This document shows positions 1 to 8,354 of a stretch of DNA of 64,000 nt, piece after piece. The first letter of the stretch is position 1; every line of letters begins with the position of its first letter. The stretch is from Sphingobium naphthae (GTDB lineage Bacteria > Pseudomonadota > Alphaproteobacteria > Sphingomonadales > Sphingomonadaceae): the NCBI RefSeq assembly GCF_020782235.1, contig NZ_JAJGNO010000009.1, forward strand, positions 124,001 through 188,000. The letters run 5' to 3'. Made by a program: the position numbers and the translations under genes. The notes beneath the pieces are model-generated. The model was not told where the DNA came from. It searched no databases and saw only the letters and a program-made list of their open reading frames with translations.

Positions 1-204
1 GCGGCGTTCGTCAGGCGCCCCTGTTCTGGTTGAGGCCGGTCCAATGACCGCCTGTGCAAACGGTTCCCACGCTCTTTGGGCAGGAGGGAGGCCCCCCAGA
101 GTTAGCGAGGTTCAGCGGTGTTGCGCACGGGCGACAGGGCCGCGCCTGCGAAGGACGAGCGGCGCTCTGTACTAGGTCGTGAACCCATGAACGGCAGGGG
201 GCGA

Positions 205-624
205 CTATGGTCGCTCGGCCTGCAAATACCAGATGAAGCACATGCGGTCGCCGACGTTGCCGCCGGTAGCTTCGTAAGTTGCAAAGGGGGCAGCGAAGGC
301 TTTGCGCCCTTCCTCGACAAAATCGTAGCGACGTCTGATTTCAGCCATCTTCTGCCGTGAAACTGTCGCTGAGAGTGAGACGCGCTCGGCCCAGGTTAAG
401 CCTTCTGGTTCGCCCCTCAACGCATCTACCTCCACCCAGTAACATTCGCAGGTGGCATGCGGCATCAAGAATTGCAGTTGCCCGCCGATATTAAGGATAC
501 TCAATCTCTCGGCCTCATCGATCACCAATGGTATCTTCTCGGGCTGCCAGCCCCACTCATTACCGCTGCGGCAGGCCACGGATCGAAGTTCATCCGAAAG
601 GAGTGTCTCAGCTTCAGCGCTCAT
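205..624 (-). CDS. Hypothetical protein, 139 aa
   Basis: An intact reading frame with an ATG start that I do not recognise as a family member. The product is acidic and soluble-looking, with no signal peptide or membrane segment; it has several Trp/Cys residues (a CECYW stretch near residue 60) and a charged helix-like middle section. No clear Shine-Dalgarno sequence precedes the ATG. Its 5' end lies about 55 bases from the start of a decayed IS5-type transposase, so it sits at a transposon scar. It may be an accessory gene or a shortened one. Whether it is expressed is uncertain. Confidence 0.45.
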   Translation of the reverse strand: MSAEAETLLSDELRSVACRSGNEWGWQPEKIPLVIDEAERLSILNIGGQLQFLMPHATCECYWVEVDALRGEPEGLTWAERVSLSATVSRQKMAEIRRRYDFVEEGRKAFAAPFATYEATGGNVGDRMCFIWYLQAERP

Positions 625-677
625 TCGACAAAGCTATACATGTTCCACATGCGGCCGACATCTGATTCAGCGCCGGC

Positions 678-1439
678 ATGAGCCGATATGACCTGAGCGA
701 CGTCGAGGGGCGCGTGATCGAACCGCTCCTGCCTAACAAGCCTAGGGGCGTTCCGCGCGTCGATGATCGTCGCGTGTTGAAGGGTATCTTCTGGGTGCTG
801 CGCTCGGGGGCACCGTGGCGTGACTTGCCCAACGCTACGGCCCACGCACCACCTGCTACAAACGCTTCGTGCGATGGCGAAAGGCAGGCGTTTGGGATCA
901 AATGATGGATGCCATCACCGCCGCGTATGACGACGACATCCAGATGATCGACAGCACCTCCGTTCGCGCTCATCAGCAGGCCGCGACGGCAAAAGGGGGA
1001 TCGAGATCATTGTCTCGGTCGCACCCGAGGTCGACTCACGACCAAAGTCCACGCGGTGGTCGATGCCCAAGGCCTCCCGATCCGGCCTAGCTTGACCACC
1101 GGTCAAAGCCACGGCGTGCAGGCGGCTGACGAACTGCTTGACCATGTTGGTAGCGGAACAATCGTGCTCGCGGACAAGGCATAGAACGCCGACCGCATCC
1201 GGGCGTCGCTCCGCGAGAAGGGGGCGTTCGCCAATCCCTCCCAAGGCCAATCGGAGGTCGAACCCCTACTTCAGCACATGGCCATACCGCGAGAGGAACC
1301 TGATCGAGCGCTTCTTCTCCAAGCCCAAGCACTTCCGCAGGGTCGCAACTCGATACGACAAACTGGCAGAAAATCTCTCGCTAGGGTCCAACTCGCCTCA
1401 ACGCGCCTGTGGCTAGGTACTTATGAGTCTACGGCCTAA
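678..1439 (+). pseudogene. Decayed IS5-family (IS427-like) DDE transposase
   Basis: Pieces of one IS5-type transposase are readable in successive frames. The N-terminal part (residues like VIEPLLPNKPRG and GAPWRDLP) is followed by the first catalytic Asp region (MIDSTSVRAHQQAA), the second (VLADKA) and the Glu region (ERNLIERFF), ending with RYDKLAEN and a stop at 1437-1439. The frame is lost by a one-base deletion near 829 and by further shifts near 1000, 1225 and 1375; a TAG at 1182-1184 interrupts the second catalytic block. It cannot encode an active enzyme. Possible degenerate terminal repeats lie around 655 and 1470, but I could not define the ends with confidence. Confidence 0.85.
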
Positions 1440-1853
1440 CCAGGGGAGAAAGGCGGCTGGTGATCAGCATGTGCGTTGCCCGATGGATTTCATGCCCAAG
1501 CCCCGTTGTTCAACTGTTTCGTCAGCAGCGGGGCTTCGTGAGTCGTCAAGGCCGGCAGGCTTGGTTCTGCTCGCATGTCGCTTGAAGGGTGACTTGGGTC
1601 CCCGCCTTCGCGGGGACGACGATGGGGGAGGTTTGTTGGCGCTGGACTGGCTGGTGGGGACGTCGGCTTGGCGGCGCGGATTTGAGCGGGCGAATGTCCG
1701 AAAATGGGCAGCTAGGATCGCAGCGGGCGGGTGCGGCGCATGAGTTTCGTGCAATCGCGTTCGATGTCATTGCATTTGCGAAGACGGGGCGGGGAGCGCA
1801 GATAGGCTGCGATGCTGCAGCGCAGCAAAACCGATCAATTCGAGGTTATACCC
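1440..1853. other. Intergenic region, no gene seen
   Basis: About 410 bases between the transposase remnant and a small ORF. Apart from the palindromic repeat at 1598-1617 I see no gene, tRNA or recognisable regulatory site. Open frames here are short and lack a plausible start signal. Confidence 0.5.
1598..1617. repeat. REP-like palindrome (GTCCCCGC-CTTC-GCGGGGAC)
   Basis: A perfect inverted repeat with 8-bp arms and a CTTC loop, flanked by GACTTGG on the left and GACGATGG on the right. Such dispersed palindromes are common in intergenic DNA of sphingomonads and other alphaproteobacteria, and give spurious translations like VPAFAGTT or VPAKAGTQ. It may act as a weak terminator or be a remnant of a mobile palindrome. 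Confidence 0.7.
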
Positions 1854-2003
1854 ATGTTTTCTCTTATCTCGCTCTATTTCGCCTATCGCCGCGACGTCGT
1901 CACCGCGGAGCGCTATATTGCCGGTCTGAACCTTGCCGAAGCGCCGGTGGTCGATAGCGTCGCGCCGATCGACGCCGACGAGCCGCTGCCGCTCGCGGCC
2001 TGA
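1854..2003 (+). CDS. Small hypothetical protein, 49 aa
   Basis: A short ORF beginning MFSLISLYFAYRRDV and ending in an acidic, proline-rich tail. The ATG at 1854 has a GAGG element about eight bases upstream; an in-frame ATG at 1812 would add 14 residues but lacks such a signal. The frame is followed at once by a strong hairpin, as expected for a single-gene transcript. The N-terminal hydrophobic stretch (about residues 1-10) is too short for a full membrane helix. The function is unknown. Confidence 0.6.
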   Translation: MFSLISLYFAYRRDVVTAERYIAGLNLAEAPVVDSVAPIDADEPLPLAA

Positions 2004-2014
2004 TCTTCATGCAA

Positions 2015-2039
2015 AAGGGCGGCCGTGATGGCCGCCCTT
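2015..2039. terminator. Hairpin terminator between convergent genes
   Basis: A perfect 10-bp stem (AAGGGCGGCC / GGCCGCCCTT) with a GTGAT loop lies just past the small ORF and before the end of the minus-strand acyl-CoA dehydrogenase gene. An A-run on its left side gives a T-run for minus-strand transcripts, so it can serve both directions. Confidence 0.75.
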
Positions 2040-2067
2040 CGCGTTTGATAGTGGCTCTTGGTTGCGC

Positions 2068-3870
2068 TCAGGCGGCCAGGAACAGGTCCGGATCGAGCGC
2101 CATCAGCGAGTCCGCGCCGCTTTCGATCTTGCGGCGCAGGGCGCCCGCGTCCGGCATGACGCGCTCGGCGAAGAAGCGCGCGGTCACCAGCTTGGCTTCC
2201 AGGAATTTGGCGTCGCCGTCGCCAGCCGCGAGCAGCGTGGTCGCCGCCCTGGCCATGCGCAGCCACATCAGGCCCGTCGCGACGATGCCGAGGATGTGCA
2301 TGTAATGATGCGCGCCGGCCCCGGCATGATCGGGGTTCTTCATGGCGTTCTGCATCAGCCACATGGTCGCCGCGCCCAGCTGGCCGCTGGCCTTTTCCAG
2401 CGCATCGGCGATCGGGGCGAGCTTCTCGTCCGCCTTGGCCGCGGCGACATCGTCGCTCACCATCTTGAGGAAGGACTGGAGCGCGCGGCCGCCATGCATG
2501 GGCAGCTTGCGGCCGACAAGATCCATCGCCTGGATGCCGTTGGTGCCTTCGTAAATCTGGGCGATGCGTGCGTCGCGCACATATTGTTCGACGCCATTTT
2601 CCCAGATGTAGCCATGGCCGCCGAACACCTGCTGGCAGGCGACCGCCACGTCGAAGCCCTTGTCGGTGCCATAGCCCTTCACCACCGGGGTGAGCAGCTG
2701 GAGCAGGTCGTCAGCCGCCTGGCGCTCTTCCTCGGTCGCGGCATAGTGCGACAGGTCGACCTGAAGCGCGGTCCAGAGCGTGAGCGCGCGCAGTCCTTCG
2801 GTCAGCGCCTTCGATTCCATCAGCATGCGGCGCACGTCGGGATGGACGAACAGCGTATCGGCCTTCTCGTTCGGTTCCTTGGGGCCGGTGAGAGCGCGGC
2901 CCTGGCGACGGTCGCGGGCGTAATGGACTGCGTTCTGGAAGGCGATCTCGCCCTGGCCCAGGCCCTGCAGGCCCACGCCCAGACGCGCCGCGTTCATCAT
3001 GATGAACATGGCGGCGAGCCCCTTATTTTCGTCGCCCACCATCCAGCCGGTCGCGCCGTCATAGTTCATGACGCAGGTGGCGTTGCCGTGAATGCCCATC
3101 TTGTGCTCGATCGAGCCGCAGGACACGGCATTGCGCGCGCCCAGCGACCCATCATCCTGCACCATCATCTTGGGCACGACGAACAGCGAGATGCCCTTGC
3201 TGCCTTCGGGCGCGTCGGGCGTCTTGGCGAGGACGAGGTGGATGATGTTGTCGGCGAGATCATGTTCGCCCGCCGAGATGAAGATCTTGGTGCCAGTGAT
3301 GGCGTAGCTGCCATCCCCCTGCGGCACGGCCTTGGTCTTGATGAGGCCGAGATCGGTGCCGCAATGCGGTTCGGTCAGGTTCATCGTGCCGGTCCATTCG
3401 CCCGACACCATCTTGGGAATATAGCGATGCTGCAGTTCGTCGCTGCCCTTGGCCAGCAGCGCGGAGATCGCGCCGGTGGTGAGGCCGAAATACATTTCGA
3501 AGCCCTGATTGGCCGAGGTCATATATTCGCCGAGCGCGGTCGCCAGCACCATGGGAAGGCCCTGGCCGCCAAAGGCTTCGGGCGCGTGCAGCGTGGTCCA
3601 GCCGCTTTCGACATATTGGTCATAAGCCGCCTTGAAGCCGGTCGGCGTGGTGACGCTGCCGTCGGGATGACGGACGCAGCCTTCCTTGTCGCCGACGGCG
3701 TTCAAGGGGAAGAGGACTTCCGACGCCATCTTGCCGCCTTCGGTCAGGATCGCCTCGACCAGGTCGGGCGTGGCGTTTTCGAAGCCCTGGAGGTTGGCGT
3801 AGCGGTCGAGCCCGACGACATGATCCAGCACGAAGCGGGTGTCGCGAACGGGGGCGGCGTAGCTGGGCAT
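2068..3870 (-). CDS. Acyl-CoA dehydrogenase, 600 aa (with extra C-terminal domain)
   Basis: An FAD-dependent enzyme that introduces an alpha-beta double bond in acyl-CoA esters (fatty-acid or branched-chain acyl degradation). The N-terminal, middle and C-terminal domains are in the usual order. The middle-domain FAD/substrate motif [13 protein letters not shown] starts at residue 163, and the likely catalytic base is Glu441 in YEGTNGIQ. Residues ~470-595 form the additional C-terminal domain of the ~600-aa subgroup that includes DmdC-like (3-methylmercaptopropionyl-CoA) enzymes. AGGAG precedes the ATG. It follows a MerR-type regulator by 38 bases on the same strand, so the two probably form an operon. 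The exact acyl substrate cannot be told from sequence. Confidence 0.93.
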   Translation of the reverse strand: MPSYAAPVRDTRFVLDHVVGLDRYANLQGFENATPDLVEAILTEGGKMASEVLFPLNAVGDKEGCVRHPDGSVTTPTGFKAAYDQYVESGWTTLHAPEAFGGQGLPMVLATALGEYMTSANQGFEMYFGLTTGAISALLAKGSDELQHRYIPKMVSGEWTGTMNLTEPHCGTDLGLIKTKAVPQGDGSYAITGTKIFISAGEHDLADNIIHLVLAKTPDAPEGSKGISLFVVPKMMVQDDGSLGARNAVSCGSIEHKMGIHGNATCVMNYDGATGWMVGDENKGLAAMFIMMNAARLGVGLQGLGQGEIAFQNAVHYARDRRQGRALTGPKEPNEKADTLFVHPDVRRMLMESKALTEGLRALTLWTALQVDLSHYAATEEERQAADDLLQLLTPVVKGYGTDKGFDVAVACQQVFGGHGYIWENGVEQYVRDARIAQIYEGTNGIQAMDLVGRKLPMHGGRALQSFLKMVSDDVAAAKADEKLAPIADALEKASGQLGAATMWLMQNAMKNPDHAGAGAHHYMHILGIVATGLMWLRMARAATTLLAAGDGDAKFLEAKLVTARFFAERVMPDAGALRRKIESGADSLMALDPDLFLAA

Positions 3871-3908
3871 GATCTTCTCCTGAAACTCTCTTATGCGGGG
3901 GAGGGGGA

Positions 3909-4319
3909 TTATCTTTGTTCGATGGTGGCGACGAAGGACGCCAGTTCGGCAATGGCGGCGTCGATATCATCCTTCTGCCGGGTGAGGAGGTCGATCCGTG
4001 CCTTGCACTTGTCGACCGTGACGCGCCGCTGCGCCTCATGTTCCTCATCGGCGTCGTAGAGATCGATCATCTCGCGGATTTCGGTGAGGCTGAAGCCGAC
4101 CCGCTTGCCGCGCAGGATCCAGGCCAGTCGCGCGCGGTCGCGCCGCGAATAGATGCGCGTCAGGCCCTGGCGCTCGGGCGAGATCAGCCCTTCATCCTCG
4201 TAAAAGCGCAGCGCGCGCGCGGTCACGCCGAATTCTTCCGACAGGTCGGTGATGCTGTAGCTTTGCCGTTCGCTGTGATCGGGCAATTCGATGCCGGCGA
4301 TGCTGCTGCGCTTGTCCAT
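3909..4319 (-). CDS. MerR-family transcriptional regulator (LiuR-like), 136 aa
   Basis: The N-terminal winged helix-turn-helix is typical of MerR ([24 protein letters not shown], in part, around residues 21-44), followed by a dimerisation helix near residues 85-130. There is no conserved C-terminal Cys set, so it is not a metal sensor of MerR/CueR type. The ATG at 4319 was chosen over an upstream frame extension because that extension would overlap the promoter. Just upstream lies TTGACGTAAACGTAAA, very close to the TTTACGTAAACGTAAA site of LiuR regulators of branched-chain amino-acid and acyl-CoA catabolism. This fits control of itself and of the adjoining acyl-CoA dehydrogenase. Confidence 0.88.
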   Translation of the reverse strand: MDKRSSIAGIELPDHSERQSYSITDLSEEFGVTARALRFYEDEGLISPERQGLTRIYSRRDRARLAWILRGKRVGFSLTEIREMIDLYDADEEHEAQRRVTVDKCKARIDLLTRQKDDIDAAIAELASFVATIEQR

Positions 4320-4325
4320 GGATAT

Positions 4326-4354
4326 GATGTAATCCCGCTTTACGTTTACGTCAA
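4326..4354 (-). promoter_or_regulatory. MerR/LiuR-like operator-promoter
   Basis: On the minus strand TTGACGTAAACGTAAA occupies 4354-4339. Its first six bases form a good -35 (TTGACG); 17 bases further lies TACATC (4331-4326) as a -10. Transcription would start near 4319-4320, at the ATG itself, and no Shine-Dalgarno is present, implying a leaderless mRNA. Confidence 0.6.
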
Positions 4355-4441
4355 GGTGATGCGGCGGCGTCCGCCGTTCGCCCCATCCATGGTCCTTTTG
4401 CCCCAGTGACAAGCCCCGGCCAAGCCGCTACCGCCAGGTGC

Positions 4442-4852
4442 ATGACAGGGGCGATCAGACGGAGCGAAGGCGCGCGCGGCCTGCTGGCGGCGCTGGCGCT
4501 GCTCGTTCTGGCGATCCAGATCATCGCGCCGTCCGGCTTCATGCCGGTGCGCACGGACAGCGGCGTCATCGTGACGCTGTGCACCGGACAGGGCGCGGTC
4601 AATGTCATGGTCGACCGGGATCAGGCGCCCATGCATGACGGCCACCAGCCCGACGACGGCATGGGCGGGCAGCAGCATTGCCCCTTCGCCGCGTCGGTCC
4701 AGCCCGCCGTGCCGCCACTGGTGCTCGCCGACCTGCCGCTGCCGGCATGGCAATTGGCCTTCGGTGCGATCGCCTTCGCGCTCAAGACCGGGATCATCGC
4801 GCGCCTGGCGGCGCCGCCGCCGCCATCATCCGGACCGCCCGCGACCGTCTGA
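4442..4852 (+). CDS. DUF2946-family small membrane-associated protein
   Basis: The protein is 136 aa with a hydrophobic N-terminal helix (LLAALALLVLAIQIIAP) and conserved small motifs of DUF2946 proteins: a CTGQG segment, a His/Asp/Met-rich stretch and HCPF. In proteobacteria such proteins are often encoded beside TonB-dependent receptors and PepSY-helix proteins, as here, suggesting a role in metal (copper or iron) handling in the envelope; this is inference from context. A GTG at 4406 in the same frame is an alternative start; neither has a strong ribosome-binding site. It is divergent from the MerR gene. Confidence 0.75.
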   Translation: MTGAIRRSEGARGLLAALALLVLAIQIIAPSGFMPVRTDSGVIVTLCTGQGAVNVMVDRDQAPMHDGHQPDDGMGGQQHCPFAASVQPAVPPLVLADLPLPAWQLAFGAIAFALKTGIIARLAAPPPPSSGPPATV

Positions 4853-4994
4853 ACATGCTTCACTTCCGTTCGGCCTGAGCCAGGCGACCCGCGCTTGTGC
4901 GCGGCGCCGGGCCGGGCACGGACGGATCAACTCCGATCAGACGCTCGCCGCCTTGAAGAGGCGCGCGGGCGGCATCCCCGAAAGTTGCAACACC

Positions 4995-7034
4995 ATGCGT
5001 CCCATCCAAGCCGCGCGCAGCCTGCCGCTGTGCGCCCTCATCCTTATACTGGCCGTCCGCCCCGCTTTGGCCGAAGACGAGGCCGAGCAGAGCGCGATCA
5101 TCGTTACCGCCAACCCGGTCGTCGAGGCGGCTGCGGCGCGCGTCCAGCGCACGCCGGACGGAGTCGATGTCGTTGCCGCCGAGGCCTATGAAGACAAGCT
5201 GGCCGTGTCGCTGCGCGATGCGCTCAGCTTTTCGCCCGGCGTCTACACCCAGCCGCGCTTCGGGCAGGAAGTGCGCCTGTCGATTCGGGGATCGGGCTTG
5301 TCGCGCGGCTATCATATGCGCGGGCTGACGCTGTTACAGGATGGCATTCCGATCAACGCGGCCGACGACAATGGCGATTTTCAGGAGCTGGACCCGCAGG
5401 TTTTCCAGCATCTGGAGGTGTATCGCGGCGGCAATGCGCTGCGGCTGGGCGGTTCGACACTAGGCGGCGCGATCAACGCGGTGACACCGACCGGGCGAAG
5501 CGCGCCGGGAGCCGAGCTGCGCATCGACGGCGGCAGCTTCGACACGCTGCGGGGCAAGATGGCCTATGGTTATGCCGATGACCATGGCGACGCCTATGCC
5601 GCCATCACCGCCGATCGATCCGACAGCGATCGCGCACATGGCGATCGCAAGGCGTTGCGCTTCAACGGCAATGTCGGCCTGAAGCTGAGCGAGCGCGTGG
5701 AGACGCGCTTCTACGCCAGCGCGCAAACGATCCGCCAGCATCTGGCCGGCGCGCTGAGCGAGGCGGACGCGATCGCTCATCCGGGCAAGGGCAACGTCAT
5801 CGGCGACCAGGCGCGGGACATCGATTCGATCCGGTTGCAGAACCGCACCACCGTGGCGCTGGATGATGCGACGGTCGCGTTCGGCGTCTTTTTCAACGCC
5901 AAGCAGCTGTTCCACCCCATTTATCAAGTGATCGACCAGAAGTCGGAGGATCGGGGCGTCTTTGCCAGTCTGGACATGAGCGGGGAACTGGGCAGCATGC
6001 CGGTGGCGCTGACGCTGGGCAGCCAGGCCCGCTTTGGCCGGACCATCGCGCGGCAGTTCGTCAATGTCGGCGGCGAAGCCAGCGCGGCGACCGCGCATGC
6101 GGTGCAGAAGGCGCAGACCATCAACAGCTATGGCGAGGCGCGGATCGCGCCGGTGACGGACCTGTGGCTGGTGGCCGGCGGCGTCTACAGCCATGGCGAG
6201 CGCGCAATCGACAACCGCATGGCCCCCGCGCGCAGCGGCCGGGCGGAGTTCGACAGTGTCGCGCCCAAGATCGGCCTGCTGTACGAGCCGGGCGAGGCGC
6301 TACAATTCTATGCCAATTACAGCCGGTCGGTGGAAATGCCGGGGCTGAGCGAACTGAGCCAGGCGCCGGCGGGCGGCGCGCCGGGCTTCACCCTGGTCGG
6401 CCTGCAAAAGGCGTGGACGGCCGAAATCGGGACGCGGGGCCGGGTGGGGATCGCCGCCTGGGACATCAGTGTCTATCGCGCCGACATCGAAGGCGAGATG
6501 CTGCAATATAGCGTCGTTGCCGGCACCATCCCCGCGGCGACCTTCAACGCCGACCGCACCCGGCATCAGGGGATAGAGGCGGGGCTGGACCTCAATCTCA
6601 CGCCATGGGCGCGGTTGCGGCAGACCTATCAATATAGCGATTTTCGTTTCCGCAACGACATCGAGTTCGGCGACAATCGGCTGCCGGTGATCCCGCGCCA
6701 TTTCTATCGCGCGGAGCTGACGCTGGGGACCGAGCGGCTGTCGGTGTCGCCAGCGGTCGAATGGCTGCCGCAGGGCGCCTGGGTCGACTATGCCAACACC
6801 AAGCGGGTCGAGGGCTATGCGATGCTGAACCTGTCCGCGCAGGCGCAGCTGCGCGATGGCGTGACGCTGTTCCTGGACGCGCGCAACCTGACCAAGGAGC
6901 GAGCGATCGGGGATATCAGCGCGCTGGTGCGCTATAGCGCCGACGATCCGGCCACGGCGGCCGACGAAGGCAGCGTCGCTTTCTATCCCGTGGAGCGCCG
7001 CGCGGTCTATGCCGGCGTGCGGGCGCGTTTCTGA
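4995..7034 (+). CDS. TonB-dependent outer-membrane receptor, 679 aa
   Basis: An outer-membrane beta-barrel transporter that takes up a metal complex or other ligand using TonB energy. It has a signal peptide (residues ~1-25, cleavage after ALA), a plug domain from about residue 45 to 150 (RDALSFSPGVYTQ, LSIRGSG, VYRGGNALRLGGSTLGGAIN) and a barrel ending in the classical terminal aromatic residue (GVRARF). A longer upstream frame exists, but the signal peptide fixes the ATG at 4995. It lies between DUF2946 and PepSY-helix genes and its stop overlaps the next start, so it is in an operon with them. The ligand is unknown; iron or copper chelates are the best guess. Confidence 0.92.
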   Translation: MRPIQAARSLPLCALILILAVRPALAEDEAEQSAIIVTANPVVEAAAARVQRTPDGVDVVAAEAYEDKLAVSLRDALSFSPGVYTQPRFGQEVRLSIRGSGLSRGYHMRGLTLLQDGIPINAADDNGDFQELDPQVFQHLEVYRGGNALRLGGSTLGGAINAVTPTGRSAPGAELRIDGGSFDTLRGKMAYGYADDHGDAYAAITADRSDSDRAHGDRKALRFNGNVGLKLSERVETRFYASAQTIRQHLAGALSEADAIAHPGKGNVIGDQARDIDSIRLQNRTTVALDDATVAFGVFFNAKQLFHPIYQVIDQKSEDRGVFASLDMSGELGSMPVALTLGSQARFGRTIARQFVNVGGEASAATAHAVQKAQTINSYGEARIAPVTDLWLVAGGVYSHGERAIDNRMAPARSGRAEFDSVAPKIGLLYEPGEALQFYANYSRSVEMPGLSELSQAPAGGAPGFTLVGLQKAWTAEIGTRGRVGIAAWDISVYRADIEGEMLQYSVVAGTIPAATFNADRTRHQGIEAGLDLNLTPWARLRQTYQYSDFRFRNDIEFGDNRLPVIPRHFYRAELTLGTERLSVSPAVEWLPQGAWVDYANTKRVEGYAMLNLSAQAQLRDGVTLFLDARNLTKERAIGDISALVRYSADDPATAADEGSVAFYPVERRAVYAGVRARF

Positions 7035-8317
7035 TGGGCGCGGCGAGCGAGCAGGGCGCATTCTATCGCGCCATGTGGCGATGGCATTTCTATGCCGGGC
7101 TGATCGTGCTGCCGGTGCTTGCGCTGATGGCGGTGACCGGCGCGCTTTATCTCTACAAGCCCGAGCTGGAGGCGCTGGCCTATCCGGTGCGGTTGCCATC
7201 GGCGCAGGGGGCGATGCTGCCGCCGTCGCGGATCGTGGCAGCGGCGGAGAAAGAAGCGGGGGCCAAGGCGACGCAGTTGCTGCGCCCGGCGAGCGACACG
7301 GAAAGCTGGCGCGTGGTCACGGGCACGGTGGGGGGCGGCACCATCACCCACTTCGTCGATCCGCGGGACGGGCGCGTGCTGGGCGCGATGCGCGACGGCG
7401 GCGTGATGCAAACGGTCAAGACGTTGCACAGCCTGACCATCACCGGCCCGGTCGGCAATCGGCTGGTCGAAGTCGTGGCGGGATGGGCGATCATCCTGTG
7501 CGTCACCGGCCTGTATCTGCGCTGGCCCCGCCGCGGCCAGCCGGCGCTGGCGGTGCGGGGCAGCGTCAAAGGGCGGCTATTCTGGCGCGACCTGCATGGG
7601 ACGCTGGGCTTCGCGTCGGCGGCGCTGATCCTGTTCCTGGCGATCACCGGCATGCCCTGGACCGATGTCTGGGGCGGCGGGCTGCGCGCCGTGATCGCCG
7701 CCAACGGGGCCGGCCGTCCGCCTATGAAGGTCAACCCCTGGGCCCATGCGGCGAAGGAAGCGCTTCCCTGGACGTTGCGGGAGCAAGATGCGCCTGTCGG
7801 GCATGCGGCGCGGGACATCGGCGTCGACGCGGTGGCCGAGATCGCGGCGCGACGGGGCTTGCGGGCAGGCTATCAGCTGTTCCTGCCGGCAGAGCCCGGT
7901 GCGCCCTATCTGGTGACGGCCATGACGATCCGGGCCGATGATGCGCGCGCCATCACCATCGACGCGTCGAGCGGCGCGGTGGTGCAGGATATGGAATGGC
8001 GGCAGTTCGGCCGCGGCGCGCAGGCAGTGGAATGGGGGATCGCCACGCATCAGGGCCAGCAATATGGCGAGGCCAATCGGCTGTTGATGCTGGCGGGATG
8101 CCTGTGCCTGCTGCTCTTGTGCGTCACCGCCCCGGTCCTGTGGTGGAAAAGGCGGCGGGACGGCCGCTTGTCCGCGCCGCCGGCGGCCCCCCCGGGCGCG
8201 CGCCGGACGGTCGCAGGGCTGATGATCGCGCTGGGCGCGCTTTTCCCGCTCACGGGTTTGTCGATGCTGGCGGCGCTGGCGGGCGAGTGGATCGCGGGGC
8301 GGCTGCGCCGCGCCTAG
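7034..8317 (+). CDS. PepSY-associated transmembrane protein (PiuB-like), 427 aa
   Basis: An integral inner-membrane protein with hydrophobic segments near residues 17-37, 147-168, 185-208, 350-372 and 395-415, and a periplasmic domain between helices. Conserved His/Trp features of the family are seen (MWRWHFYAGL at the start, LHSLTI, DLHGTLG, THQGQQ). Members accompany TonB receptors and are thought to reduce or release metal from siderophores in the periplasm or membrane. The start codon overlaps the receptor stop by one base (TGATG), so translation is probably coupled. It forms a cassette with the receptor and DUF2946 gene. Confidence 0.9.
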   Translation: MGAASEQGAFYRAMWRWHFYAGLIVLPVLALMAVTGALYLYKPELEALAYPVRLPSAQGAMLPPSRIVAAAEKEAGAKATQLLRPASDTESWRVVTGTVGGGTITHFVDPRDGRVLGAMRDGGVMQTVKTLHSLTITGPVGNRLVEVVAGWAIILCVTGLYLRWPRRGQPALAVRGSVKGRLFWRDLHGTLGFASAALILFLAITGMPWTDVWGGGLRAVIAANGAGRPPMKVNPWAHAAKEALPWTLREQDAPVGHAARDIGVDAVAEIAARRGLRAGYQLFLPAEPGAPYLVTAMTIRADDARAITIDASSGAVVQDMEWRQFGRGAQAVEWGIATHQGQQYGEANRLLMLAGCLCLLLLCVTAPVLWWKRRRDGRLSAPPAAPPGARRTVAGLMIALGALFPLTGLSMLAALAGEWIAGRLRRA

Positions 8318-8354
8318 TTTTCTTTCGGTGGGGGAGGGACTATGGGCTGCGCCC

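Noticed and set aside
1..204. Small ORFs at the left edge
   Set aside because: No start signal, domain or coding character; may be the flank of an older insertion.
1423..1770. Small ORFs on both strands around the palindrome at 1598
   Set aside because: Typical spurious translations (VPAFAGTT, VPAKAGTQ, SPRRRGP) of the dispersed repeat.
2062..4059. 665-codon plus-strand ORF opposite the acyl-CoA dehydrogenase
   Set aside because: It mirrors the codon bias of the real gene and crosses its regulator boundary; no recognisable protein features.
4853..4994. Possible riboswitch (cobalamin-type) before the TonB receptor
   Set aside because: GC-rich hairpins are present, but I could not find the conserved cobalamin-riboswitch core or any other known riboswitch consensus.
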